64,000 nucleotides of DNA, taken from positions 62,001-126,000 of the forward strand of contig NZ_CP033365.1 of NCBI RefSeq assembly GCF_013170825.1, read 5' to 3'. Made by a program: the position numbers and the translations under genes. The stretch comes from Mesorhizobium sp. NZP2298 (lineage in GTDB: Bacteria; Pseudomonadota; Alphaproteobacteria; Rhizobiales; Rhizobiaceae). Position 1 is the first letter of the stretch. The number at the start of each line of letters is the position of its first letter. The notes under the pieces were generated by a model. It was not told the origin of the DNA. It did no database searches and saw nothing but the letters and a program-made list of their open reading frames with translations. Below, piece by piece: positions 1-7,854 of the stretch.

Positions 1-1138
1 CCATCTCGGCGGCACTCACGGGCCGATTGGAGGACTGCACTTCGGGAATGCCCTTGAGCAGCATCTGCCAGGTCCGCGACAGCACCCTGACCGACAGCGC
101 CCTGGCGAAATCGGCGCCGCGCTCGCGCTCGTCCTGCGACAGCGAAGCATCATCCATGGCGGTCGGCACGAAACGCAGCCGGGTGACAAGGTGGTTGAAC
201 TCGGCAAGATCGGTCAACACGGCGGCCGGATCTGCGCCGGTGTCGTATTGAGCGCGGAATTCGGCGAGTGCCGCCGCCACATCGCCCTTCATCACATGTT
301 CGAACAGATCGACGATGCGGGCGCGGTCGGCCAGGCCCAGCATGGCCCGCACGGCCTCGGCGCTGACGGAGCCAGCGCCGTGCGCAATCGCCTGGTCGAG
401 AATGGAGAGCGAATCGCGAGCGGAGCCTTCGGCCGCGCGCGCAATCATCGCCAGCGCGTCGTCGTCGACCGAAATGCCTTCCTGGCCGGCGATCGAGGAA
501 AGATGCGCGACCAGCGATCCCGCATCGATGCGTCTCAGGTCAAAACGCTGGCAGCGCGACAGGACGGTGATCGGCACTTTGCGGATTTCGGTGGTGGCGA
601 AAATGAATTTGACGTGCGGCGGCGGCTCTTCCAGCGTTTTCAGCAGGCCGTTGAAGGCCTGCGTCGACAGCATGTGCACTTCGTCGATGATGTAGACCTT
701 GTAGCGCGCCGAGACCGGCGCATAGCGCACACGCTCGATGATGTCCCTGATGTCGTCGATGCCGGTGTGCGAGGCGGCGTCCATCTCGATGACGTCGACA
801 TGGCGTCCTTCCATGATCGCCTGGCAATGCTCGCCGAGCACGGCAAGGTCGACCGAAGGCTGGTCCACGGTCGCGGTCTTGTAATTCAGTGCCCGCGCCA
901 GGATGCGCGCCGTCGTGGTCTTGCCGACACCCCGAACGCCGGTCAGCATCCAGGCTTGGGCAATGCGGCCGGTGGCAAAGGCGTTGGTGAGGGTGCGCAC
1001 CATCGGCTCCTGGCCGACCAGCTCGGAAAAATTCGACGGACGGTATTTGCGCGCCAGCACGCGATAGGCAGCGGCCTTTCCATTCTCCGGGCCTTTTGGC
1101 TCCAGGCTTTTTGGCCCCGAATTTCCGGCTTCGCTCAT
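1..1138 (-). CDS. dnaX: DNA polymerase III subunit gamma/tau (partial, C-terminus outside window)
   Basis: This is the clamp-loader ATPase subunit of the replicative polymerase. Translating the minus strand from the ATG at 1138 gives about 379 residues with no stop before the window edge, so the 3' part is missing. Visible family features are an RPSNFSELVGQ-type start, the Walker A segment GVRGVGKTT, the DEVHMLS Walker B box and the SRC sensor-1 motif (SRCQRFDLRR). Long open frames on the opposite strand are codon-bias shadows. It lies just downstream of the SRP RNA, the usual ffs-dnaX order in alphaproteobacteria. Confidence 0.96.
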   Translation of the reverse strand, partial: MSEAGNSGPKSLEPKGPENGKAAAYRVLARKYRPSNFSELVGQEPMVRTLTNAFATGRIAQAWMLTGVRGVGKTTTARILARALNYKTATVDQPSVDLAVLGEHCQAIMEGRHVDVIEMDAASHTGIDDIRDIIERVRYAPVSARYKVYIIDEVHMLSTQAFNGLLKTLEEPPPHVKFIFATTEIRKVPITVLSRCQRFDLRRIDAGSLVAHLSSIAGQEGISVDDDALAMIARAAEGSARDSLSILDQAIAHGAGSVSAEAVRAMLGLADRARIVDLFEHVMKGDVAAALAEFRAQYDTGADPAAVLTDLAEFNHLVTRLRFVPTAMDDASLSQDERERGADFARALSVRVLSRTWQMLLKGIPEVQSSNRPVSAAEM

Positions 1139-1242
1139 TCGCCCGTTAAGCTCCAAAAGGCCGCGCCCAAAGGCGCCGATTCCTGCGCATAGTCTCGCCC
1201 GCGCTGCAATGCGTCGTCAATGTCGCGAGGAGGGCCGATGAG

Positions 1243-1340
1243 GTGGGAGGCTGGAACAATGACCCGTTCCGGGCTCGTTAGGGCTGCTTCCTTCCGGACC
1301 TGACCCGGTTGGCGAGTGGATCGTCCACCACCAACCTCCC
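1243..1340 (-). ncRNA. ffs: Signal recognition particle RNA (4.5S, small type)
   Basis: The minus strand carries the near-invariant SRP RNA core CAGGTCCGGAAGGAAGCAGC (the Ffh-binding domain IV loop region). Flanking complementary arms close the hairpin: GGGAGG at 1245-1250 pairs with CCTCCC at 1335-1340. The RNA pairs with Ffh to target nascent membrane proteins. The exact ends are estimated from the pairing. The remainder of the 1139-1493 gap shows nothing else I can support. Confidence 0.93.
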
Positions 1341-1493
1341 GCTGTCCATATCGGCAATTGCGCGATGAAATGCAAGTGCGCAGGCGATTTGGCGCACCAA
1401 ACCGTGAGAGGAACAATGATTCGCTTGCAGCCCCAGTGCCGCCGCTCTAGCGTCATCAGTTCGAGGAAACCAAGAAAAGCAAGGGAAACGCCG

Positions 1494-1913
1494 ATGCTGC
1501 CGGGCCTGAAGGCCGGATTCATGCTGGATGCCCGGTTGGAGGCGGACAGCGAGCAGTTGATGTGGCTTGGGCTGTGCGAATTGCGGGTAATGAACGATCG
1601 CCGCTGGCCATGGCTGCTTTTGGTACCGCAGCGGCCGGGCGCGGAGGAAATCCACGACATGACGCCGCTCGACCAGGCCATGCTGACCTTCGAGACCAAC
1701 ATGGTGGCGCAGGCGCTCAAGAAAGTCAGCGGTTGCACCAAGATCAACACGGGCGCGCTCGGCAACATCGTGCGCCAATTGCATATCCATATCATCGCCC
1801 GGTCCGAAGGCGATCCCGGCTGGCCCGGCCCGGTGTGGGGGCACGGCCTGCGCGAGCCCTATGAGCGCTCCGACCTGCGCCGGTTTGCCGAAACGATAAG
1901 GGCGGCGCTATAA
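1494..1913 (+). CDS. HIT family protein
   Basis: This 139-residue histidine-triad-like protein belongs to a nucleotide-binding hydrolase/transferase superfamily. The HIT segment QLHIHIIAR is followed by an EGDPGWPGPVWG stretch typical of this rhizobial subgroup. The third position of the triad is Ile rather than His, so activity is uncertain. The frame is open further upstream, but the ATG at 1494 has a purine-rich AAGGGAAA before it and fits the family length. Its substrate cannot be inferred. Confidence 0.85.
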   Translation: MLPGLKAGFMLDARLEADSEQLMWLGLCELRVMNDRRWPWLLLVPQRPGAEEIHDMTPLDQAMLTFETNMVAQALKKVSGCTKINTGALGNIVRQLHIHIIARSEGDPGWPGPVWGHGLREPYERSDLRRFAETIRAAL

Positions 1914-1965
1914 GCTCCCCTGTGTTCATTCCAAAACATGTCCATCCCAAAGAACCAGAGTCCGC

Positions 1966-2910
1966 ATGAGCTTCAGCCTGTTTGACGCGCCCCTGCGCGA
2001 GCCGAGCCAGTTTGTCGGCTTTGCCGGCAACACCATCGACCGGCAATCCGAGAACCGCGCCGACGATTCGGTCGACAAGACGCTGGCCGATCCAACGACG
2101 CGGCTGCTGTTGATGAATGGCGGCCGGCTCTATCTGAAGTTGGGAAATGGCAGCGGCCTTGATCCCTGGTTCGGCGTCTCCGAGAGCCAGCCTTTCAAGC
2201 CTTCTTTCGACCAAAGCGTCCTGCTCGGCTTTTCCGACCAAGGACCGGTGCTTGCGGTGCCGGTGGGCGTTGACGCCGAACAGCTGCCGGAGACAGTCAA
2301 GGCGATCGACTACCGGTCGGTCTACATGCAAGGGCTGATCGACGAAGCGGCCGCCGGCGCGATGGCGCAAGGGGCCGCCCTGCTCGCCTGGCACGCCAGC
2401 CACCGTTTCTGCAGCAAGTGCGGCACCCAATCGCAGATGCGGGCCGGCGGCTACAAGCGCCATTGCCCGAATTGCGGCACCGAGCATTTTCCACGCACCG
2501 ACCCGGTGGCGATCATGCTGACGGCGACGCGGGAGAAATGCCTGCTTGGGCGCGGCCGGCACTTCGCGCCGGGCATGTATTCGGCGCTCGCCGGCTTCAT
2601 CGAGCCGGGAGAGACGATCGAGGCGGCGGTGCGCCGCGAGACGCTGGAGGAGGCCGGCATCCGGCTCGGCCGCGTCGTCTACCACGCCAGCCAGCCTTGG
2701 CCGTTCCCCTACTCACTGATGATCGGCTGCTTCGGCGAGCCGCTCAATGAGGACATCCAGGCCGACCTCAACGAGCTGGAGGACTGTCGCTGGTTTGGCC
2801 GAGACGAGGTGCGCCTGATGCTGGCCAGGGAGCATGCCGATAATCTGGTCACGCCGCCGAAAGGGGCGATCGCGCATCACCTCATACGCGCCTGGGTCGA
2901 CAGCGAATAG
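1966..2910 (+). CDS. nudC: NAD(+)/NADH diphosphatase
   Basis: NudC hydrolyses NAD(H) to NMN(H) and AMP and can remove NAD caps from RNA. The 314-residue protein has a zinc ribbon (Cys149, Cys152, Cys167, Cys170), a Nudix box at about 210-232 (GFIEPGETIEAAVRRET followed by LEEAG), and downstream the family hallmark SQPWPFPYS at about 242-250, which separates NudC from other Nudix enzymes. The start is the first in-frame ATG after the HIT gene, 52 bases away. Confidence 0.95.
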   Translation: MSFSLFDAPLREPSQFVGFAGNTIDRQSENRADDSVDKTLADPTTRLLLMNGGRLYLKLGNGSGLDPWFGVSESQPFKPSFDQSVLLGFSDQGPVLAVPVGVDAEQLPETVKAIDYRSVYMQGLIDEAAAGAMAQGAALLAWHASHRFCSKCGTQSQMRAGGYKRHCPNCGTEHFPRTDPVAIMLTATREKCLLGRGRHFAPGMYSALAGFIEPGETIEAAVRRETLEEAGIRLGRVVYHASQPWPFPYSLMIGCFGEPLNEDIQADLNELEDCRWFGRDEVRLMLAREHADNLVTPPKGAIAHHLIRAWVDSE

Positions 2911-2941
2911 CCGATATTGAAAGTCATTGCAGGAGAGACAA

Positions 2942-3247
2942 ATGATCCGCCACACCGTCGTCTTCACGCTGAAGCACGCGCCGCATTCGCTGGAGGAAAA
3001 GCGATTCCTCGTCGATGCCAGGAAAATCCTCACCGCGATCCGGGGCGTCACGCATTTCGAGCAATTGCGGCAGATCAGCCCCAAGAACGACTATCGGTTC
3101 GGCTTCTCGATGGAGTTCGCCGACCAGGCCGCCTACACCAGATACAACGACCATCCCGACCATGTCGCCTTCGTGCGTGACCGCTGGGTGCCGGAGGTCG
3201 AGAAATTTCTCGAGATCGACTATGTGCCGCTGGGCGCGGTGATCTAG
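2942..3247 (+). CDS. Dabb (stress-responsive A/B barrel) family protein
   Basis: This is a 101-residue small dimeric alpha/beta-barrel protein. The opening MIRHTVVFTLK and the later HPDHVAFVRD...FLEIDYV pattern are typical of Dabb proteins. The ATG at 2942 is preceded by AGGAGA at a good distance, so the five extra upstream codons are not used. Family members include stress-responsive proteins and small lyases or cyclases. No substrate can be assigned here. It lies 31 bases after nudC and may be co-transcribed. Confidence 0.85.
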   Translation: MIRHTVVFTLKHAPHSLEEKRFLVDARKILTAIRGVTHFEQLRQISPKNDYRFGFSMEFADQAAYTRYNDHPDHVAFVRDRWVPEVEKFLEIDYVPLGAVI

Positions 3248-3284
3248 AGTTCACCGTTCACGGAAACGGCGGCCCGCTCCAACT

Positions 3285-3343
3285 CTTTGTTTTGACGCAT
3301 TCCCAAAGGAAAGTGCTAAGCACTTCTCCTGGAATTGCCCTAG
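3285..3343. repeat. Palindromic intergenic element between convergent genes
   Basis: The interval between the Dabb gene and pheA contains TTTTGACGCATTCCC...GGAATTGC, with a central perfect dyad AAGTGCTAAGCACTT at 3311-3325. The layout (TTTGACGCATTCC, G/A-rich middle, TCCTGGAATTGC) resembles a small interspersed palindromic sequence I recall from Mesorhizobium and related intergenic regions. Copy number cannot be checked here. It may also act as a bidirectional terminator. Confidence 0.5.
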
Positions 3344-4203
3344 TCCGCCACCTTCCATTGCTCGCGCGACTGGCTGGCCGGATAGACGCCCAGGATGCGC
3401 ACCTCACGGGAGAAGAAGCGAAGCTCGTCCAGCGCCAGCTTGACCAGCGGATCGTCGGGATGGCCCTCGATGTCGGCGTAGAAAAGCGTCGCAGTGAAAG
3501 CGCCGAGCTGGTAACTCTCCAGCTTGGTCATGTTGATGCCGTTGGTGGCAAAGCCGCCCATCGCCTTGTAGAGCGCGGCCGGCACGTTACGGACGCGGAA
3601 GATGAAGGTCGTCATCATCTTGGTGTCGGCCGTCGGCCGTTCGGCCCATTGCTTGCTCTTGGTCAGGACGACGAAGCGGGTGACGTTGGAATCGGTGTCC
3701 TCGACGTTCTCCTCGATGATGTCGAGCCCATAGAGCGTCGCGGCCAGTGCCGGCGACAGGGCGGCCATCGTGCGGTCCTTGACCTCGGAGATCATCTTGG
3801 CGGCACCCGCAGTATCGCCGGCCACGACCGCCTTCCAGCCGTTCTTGCGGATGTATTTGCGGCACTGGCCAAGCGCATGGATGTGGCTGTGCACGGTCTT
3901 GATTTCGTCGCGGCTGACGCCGGGCAGCACCATCAACTGGAAATGGATCGGCAGGAAATACTCGCCGACGATGTGCATCCTCGATTCCGGCAAGAGATGG
4001 TGGATGTCGGCGACGCGTCCGGCGATGGTGTTCTCGATCGGGATCATGGCGAGATCGGCCTTGCCGGTCTCGACCGCGTTGAACGCATCCTCGAAGGTCG
4101 GGCACGGCAACGGCTCCATCGAGGGATAGACGTTGCGGCAGGCGGTATCGGAATTGGCACCCGGCTCGCCCTGGAAGGATATTCTGTTGGTTTTTTCAGG
4201 CAT
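3340..4203 (-). CDS. pheA: Prephenate dehydratase
   Basis: Prephenate dehydratase converts prephenate to phenylpyruvate in phenylalanine synthesis. The 287-residue monofunctional enzyme has an N-terminal dehydratase domain (FQGEPGANSD, the IPIENTIAG motif and the catalytic TRF in SNVTRFVVL) and a C-terminal ACT domain from about residue 200 (ESYQLGAFTATLFYADIEG). The ACT domain is the site of Phe feedback control in the family. It follows kdsB by 14 bases on the same strand, so the two are probably one transcript. Confidence 0.95.
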   Translation of the reverse strand: MPEKTNRISFQGEPGANSDTACRNVYPSMEPLPCPTFEDAFNAVETGKADLAMIPIENTIAGRVADIHHLLPESRMHIVGEYFLPIHFQLMVLPGVSRDEIKTVHSHIHALGQCRKYIRKNGWKAVVAGDTAGAAKMISEVKDRTMAALSPALAATLYGLDIIEENVEDTDSNVTRFVVLTKSKQWAERPTADTKMMTTFIFRVRNVPAALYKAMGGFATNGINMTKLESYQLGAFTATLFYADIEGHPDDPLVKLALDELRFFSREVRILGVYPASQSREQWKVAD

Positions 4204-4217
4204 GGCGAAGGAATTTC

Positions 4218-4946
4218 TCAGTTTGAAAGGATGGTTCGGGCGCGCTCAAGGTCTTGCGGCGTGTCGACGCCTAGCGGCAGCGACCGGACGATCTCGGCAT
4301 CGATGCGCATGCCGGCTTCCAGCGCCCGCAGCTGCTCCAGCCGCTCGCGGCGTTCCAGCGGCGACGGCTTCAGCGCGACGAAGCGCTCGAGTGCCGCGCG
4401 GCGATAGGCGTAGAGGCCGACATGGTGATAGAGCGGCCCCTCGCCCCAAGGTGCTGTGGCGCGGGTGAAATAGAGCGCCCTCAGCCTGGTGGCAGACAGC
4501 GGCGAGCCCACGATCTTGACGACATTGGAATTGGTCTTTTCCTCCTCGCGGACGATCTCGACACCGAGTGTGGCGATATCCACCGCCCCGTCCTCGAATG
4601 GCCTGAGCGAGGCGGCGATGACGCCGGGATCGATGGTCGGCAGGTCGCCCTGCACATTGACGATCGTTTCGACCTTTTGTCCAGGATCGAGCGCGACCAG
4701 CGCCTCGTGGATGCGATCGGAGCCGGATTCGTGGTCGATGCGCGTCATTACCGCCTCGAACCCATGCGCGCGCACCGCTTCGGCCACGCCTTGCGTGTCG
4801 GTCGCCACCACCACCCGGCCGAGGCCGGCTTCGGCCGCACGGCGGGCGACATGGACGATCATCGGCACGCCGGCGATGTCGGCCAGGGGTTTGCCCGGCA
4901 GGCGGGTGGAGGCCATGCGGGCCGGTATCAGGATCAAGGTGGACAT
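4218..4946 (-). CDS. kdsB: 3-deoxy-manno-octulosonate cytidylyltransferase (CMP-Kdo synthetase)
   Basis: KdsB activates Kdo with CTP to CMP-Kdo for lipopolysaccharide inner-core synthesis. The 242-residue product starts [20 protein letters not shown], the classical KdsB nucleotide-binding opening, and contains the [13 protein letters not shown] and NVQGDLPTI motifs. The reading frame is open far upstream, but the ATG at 4946 matches the family start. It is cytoplasmic and is followed closely by pheA. Confidence 0.96.
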   Translation of the reverse strand: MSTLILIPARMASTRLPGKPLADIAGVPMIVHVARRAAEAGLGRVVVATDTQGVAEAVRAHGFEAVMTRIDHESGSDRIHEALVALDPGQKVETIVNVQGDLPTIDPGVIAASLRPFEDGAVDIATLGVEIVREEEKTNSNVVKIVGSPLSATRLRALYFTRATAPWGEGPLYHHVGLYAYRRAALERFVALKPSPLERRERLEQLRALEAGMRIDAEIVRSLPLGVDTPQDLERARTILSN

Positions 4947-5139
4947 CGCTATGACAAGGCGTTCGAAAAGAGGAGGGGAAAAGTGGCAAAAGGTCTCACT
5001 GGCAGCGTCCTTATAGGTGTTGCAACGCCCGAGCAAAAGACCTAGTTTCCGCCCGATTTGACCGGCTCTGGAGGGCAGGTCTCGATACCGACGGACGGAG
5101 TGGACGGTTCGGTCCGCCGGAAAAGGGAGCAAGGGGCGT

Positions 5140-5808
5140 ATGGATTCCAACGAAGTCAATAAACTGCTCGCCGGATTGCTCGGAACCGTTTTCGTCGTTT
5201 TCTCGGTCGGCCTGGTATCGGACGCACTGTTTGCCTCGCCGCCCCCGGAAAAGCCCGGCTTCGCCATTGAGGCGGCTGAGCCCGCCGAAGGCGGCCCGGC
5301 CGCGCCGGCTGCCGCCGCCAAGCCGATCGCCGACCTGCTGCAGACCGCCAATGTCGAGGCGGGCGCTGCCGTCTTCAAGAAGTGCCAGGCCTGCCATTCC
5401 GGCGAAAAGGGCGGCCCCAACAAGGTCGGCCCCGATCTGTGGGATCTCGTCGACCGTCCCGTCGCCGAACATGCAGGCTTCGCCTATTCGGCCGGCATGA
5501 AGGAATTCTCCAAGGGCGGCACCGAGAAGTGGACCTACGACAATATCAACCACTTCATCACCTCGCCGAAGAAATTCGTGAAGGGCACCGCCATGGGCTT
5601 CGCCGGCCTGCCCAAGGACGAGGACCGCGCCAACGTCATCGCCTATCTGCGCACGCTGTCGGACAATCCCAAGCCGCTGCCGGCACCTGGCGCCGCCGCG
5701 GACGCCAGCGCGCCCGCCAAGCCGGCCGATGCGGCCGCCCCGGCGAAGCCGGCTGAGGGCGCCGCACCGGCCAAGCCTGCGGCTCCAGCGCCGGCACCCG
5801 CCCAGTGA
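5140..5808 (+). CDS. Membrane-anchored c-type cytochrome (CycM-like)
   Basis: This 222-residue protein has an uncleaved N-terminal membrane anchor (about residues 8-30), a CQACH haem-binding motif at 82-86 and a probable axial Met152 in GTAMGFAG, making it a class I cytochrome c facing the periplasm. Family members carry electrons from the bc1 complex to aa3-type oxidases. The last 40 residues are an Ala/Pro/Lys-rich low-complexity tail with PAKPA repeats, longer than usual. A strong terminator follows. Confidence 0.9.
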   Translation: MDSNEVNKLLAGLLGTVFVVFSVGLVSDALFASPPPEKPGFAIEAAEPAEGGPAAPAAAAKPIADLLQTANVEAGAAVFKKCQACHSGEKGGPNKVGPDLWDLVDRPVAEHAGFAYSAGMKEFSKGGTEKWTYDNINHFITSPKKFVKGTAMGFAGLPKDEDRANVIAYLRTLSDNPKPLPAPGAAADASAPAKPADAAAPAKPAEGAAPAKPAAPAPAPAQ

Positions 5809-5833
5809 ACAATTTGTAATCTCCACGATCTTG

Positions 5834-5861
5834 AAAAAGCCGGGTTCAACCCGGCTTTTTT
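5834..5861 (+). terminator. Rho-independent terminator after cytochrome c gene
   Basis: The stem AAAAGCCGGG / CCCGGCTTTT closes on a TTCAA loop and ends in a T run, about 25 bases after the cytochrome stop codon. This is a textbook intrinsic terminator. Confidence 0.92.
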
Positions 5862-5916
5862 GTTGGGAAGATCCAGGGTGCGGCGACAAAGCCGGTGCAT
5901 TACTGTTTTCACCAGC

Positions 5917-5953
5917 GCCAAATCATCTAGGATCGCGTCCTGGATGATCTGGC
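5917..5953. promoter_or_regulatory. Long inverted repeat in front of yejA1
   Basis: The arms GCCAAATCATCTAGGA (5917-5932) and TCCTGGATGATCTGGC (5938-5953) are complementary at 14 of 16 positions around a TCGCG loop. One mismatch would be a G-U wobble in RNA. It ends about 12 bases before the AGAGGA ribosome-binding site of yejA1. It could be a repressor operator or a leader-RNA hairpin. No T run follows, so it does not look like a terminator. Confidence 0.6.
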
Positions 5954-5976
5954 ACGCATCGCGAAGAGGATAGTGC

Positions 5977-7854
5977 ATGACGGTTGGCCGAACGCTTCTC
6001 AAGTCGCTGCTGGCGGCGGCCCTGCTGGCGGCGGGGTTGCAGACGACCCGAGCCGACGAGTGGCGGACCACCTCATCGCTGATCGGCCAATCCAAATATG
6101 GCGACAATTTCCAGCATTACGACTACGTCAACCCGAACGCTCCCAAGGGCGGCACGCTGAATTCGGTGGTGCTCGGCACCTATGACAGCTTCAACCCCTA
6201 TATCGTCCAGGGATCGCCGGCGGCGGGTTTGGTCGGCTTCGGCGGCGGCCTGCTCTACGACACGCTGATGGAGCAGGCGACGGACGAGGGCAGCACCAGC
6301 CACCCGCTGATCGCCGACGCCTATAAATATCCTGCCGACTACTCCTCGGCCACGTACCGGCTTGACCCGCGCGCGAAGTGGCATGACGGCCAGCCGATCA
6401 CCGTCGACGACGTGATCTGGTCGTTCCAGGTGCTGAAGGCCAACAGCCCGCAATACAACCGGTATTTCGAGAATGTCACCGACGCGGTGGCGATCTCCGA
6501 TCGCGAGGTCGAGTTCCATTTCAACCAGAAGGGCAATCGTGAACTGCCGAAGATCATCGGCGACCTCGTCGTTCTGCCGAAGCATTGGTGGGAAGGCACC
6601 GACGCCCATGGCAAGAAGCGCGACATCACCAAGGGAACGCTGGAACCGCCGCTGGGCTCGGCCGCATACAAGATCGCCAGCTTCAAGCCAGGCTCCGAAA
6701 TCGTCTGGCAGCGCGTGCCGGACTATTGGGCGGCCAAGTTGCCGGTGAAGATCGGCCGCGAGAATTTCGACACGCGCCGATACACCTACATCCTCGACGA
6801 CAATGCCGCCTGGCTGGCCTTCACCAAGGGCGGACTGGAAGACATAAACCGCGAATACAGCTCCCGCAAATGGGCGACGGCCTATAATTTCCCGGCCATC
6901 CAGGCCGGCGACGTTATCAAGAAGGACTTCCAGACCCAGTCGCCACAGCCGATGCAGGGCTTCGTCCTCAACCAGCGAAGGCCGCTGTTCCAGGACCGGC
7001 TGGTCCGCGAGGCACTGACCATGCCGTTCGATTTCGAGAGCATGAACCGCACCTTGTTCTTCGGCTTCAACACCCGCACATCGAGCTATTTCCAGGGCAC
7101 CGAACTGGCATCCAGCGGTTTGCCGCAAGGCAAGGAACTCGAAATCCTGGAAAAATACCGCGACAAGCTGCCGCCCGAACTCTTCACCCAGGAATTCAAG
7201 CTGCCCGTCTACGATTCGCCGCAAGCGGAGCGAAAGTACCTGAAGCAGGCTGTCGATCTCTTCGCCAAGGCCGGGTGGGTCATAAAGGGCGGCAAGATGG
7301 TCAACGCCAAGACAGGCGCGCCGTTCAAGTTCGAGATCCTCGGCTGGAACGACACCGACCAGGTAATCGCCAGCCCTTACATTGCCAATCTGCGCAAGAT
7401 CGGAGTCGACGCCACGCTGCGCATCATCGACCAGACGCAGTACATCAACCGCGTCAACAACTTCGATTTCGATGTCGTCACGGGCCTGTTCGGCCAGTCG
7501 GATTCGCCCGGCAACGAGCAGCGCGATTTCTGGAGTTCGAAGGCCGCCGACGCACCTGGTTCGCGCAATCTGATGGGCATCAAGGATCCGACCGTGGATG
7601 CGCTGGTCGACCGCATCATCTTTGCCACGGACCGCGATGATCTCGTTGCCGCCACCCATGCACTCGACCGGGTGCTGCTGTGGAACTTCTACGTCGTGCC
7701 GCAATATCACCGGTCGGCGGTCTGGCTAGCCTATTGGGACAAGTTCAAATTTCCCGACAAGCAGCCTGCCTATGTCGGTGTCGATATCGATTCCTGGTGG
7801 ATCGACATCGACAAGGAAAAGGCGCTGGCGGCCAAGTACAAGGGCGGCAATTGA
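5977..7854 (+). CDS. yejA: Peptide ABC transporter substrate-binding protein, YejA1-like
   Basis: This 625-residue periplasmic receptor of the SBP_bac_5 family has a Sec signal peptide (MTVGRTLLKSLLAAALLAAG, processed near ADEWRT). The FDYVNPNAPKGG-like opening (here YDYVNPNAPKGG) and the large size are typical of YejA. YejABEF imports microcin C-type and other peptides. In Sinorhizobium meliloti a yej system with two receptors is linked to tolerance of nodule NCR peptides. It is first in a five-gene operon, starting at an ATG behind AGAGGA. Confidence 0.9.
   Translation: MTVGRTLLKSLLAAALLAAGLQTTRADEWRTTSSLIGQSKYGDNFQHYDYVNPNAPKGGTLNSVVLGTYDSFNPYIVQGSPAAGLVGFGGGLLYDTLMEQATDEGSTSHPLIADAYKYPADYSSATYRLDPRAKWHDGQPITVDDVIWSFQVLKANSPQYNRYFENVTDAVAISDREVEFHFNQKGNRELPKIIGDLVVLPKHWWEGTDAHGKKRDITKGTLEPPLGSAAYKIASFKPGSEIVWQRVPDYWAAKLPVKIGRENFDTRRYTYILDDNAAWLAFTKGGLEDINREYSSRKWATAYNFPAIQAGDVIKKDFQTQSPQPMQGFVLNQRRPLFQDRLVREALTMPFDFESMNRTLFFGFNTRTSSYFQGTELASSGLPQGKELEILEKYRDKLPPELFTQEFKLPVYDSPQAERKYLKQAVDLFAKAGWVIKGGKMVNAKTGAPFKFEILGWNDTDQVIASPYIANLRKIGVDATLRIIDQTQYINRVNNFDFDVVTGLFGQSDSPGNEQRDFWSSKAADAPGSRNLMGIKDPTVDALVDRIIFATDRDDLVAATHALDRVLLWNFYVVPQYHRSAVWLAYWDKFKFPDKQPAYVGVDIDSWWIDIDKEKALAAKYKGGN

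Noticed and set aside
191..1192. Long plus-strand ORF of 333 codons
   Set aside because: It is antisense to dnaX, whose protein motifs are unmistakable. The ORF product is Arg/His-rich with no family pattern, a high-GC shadow.
6073..7710. Minus-strand ORF of 545 codons
   Set aside because: It is a shadow of yejA1, whose signal peptide and family motifs are on the plus strand.
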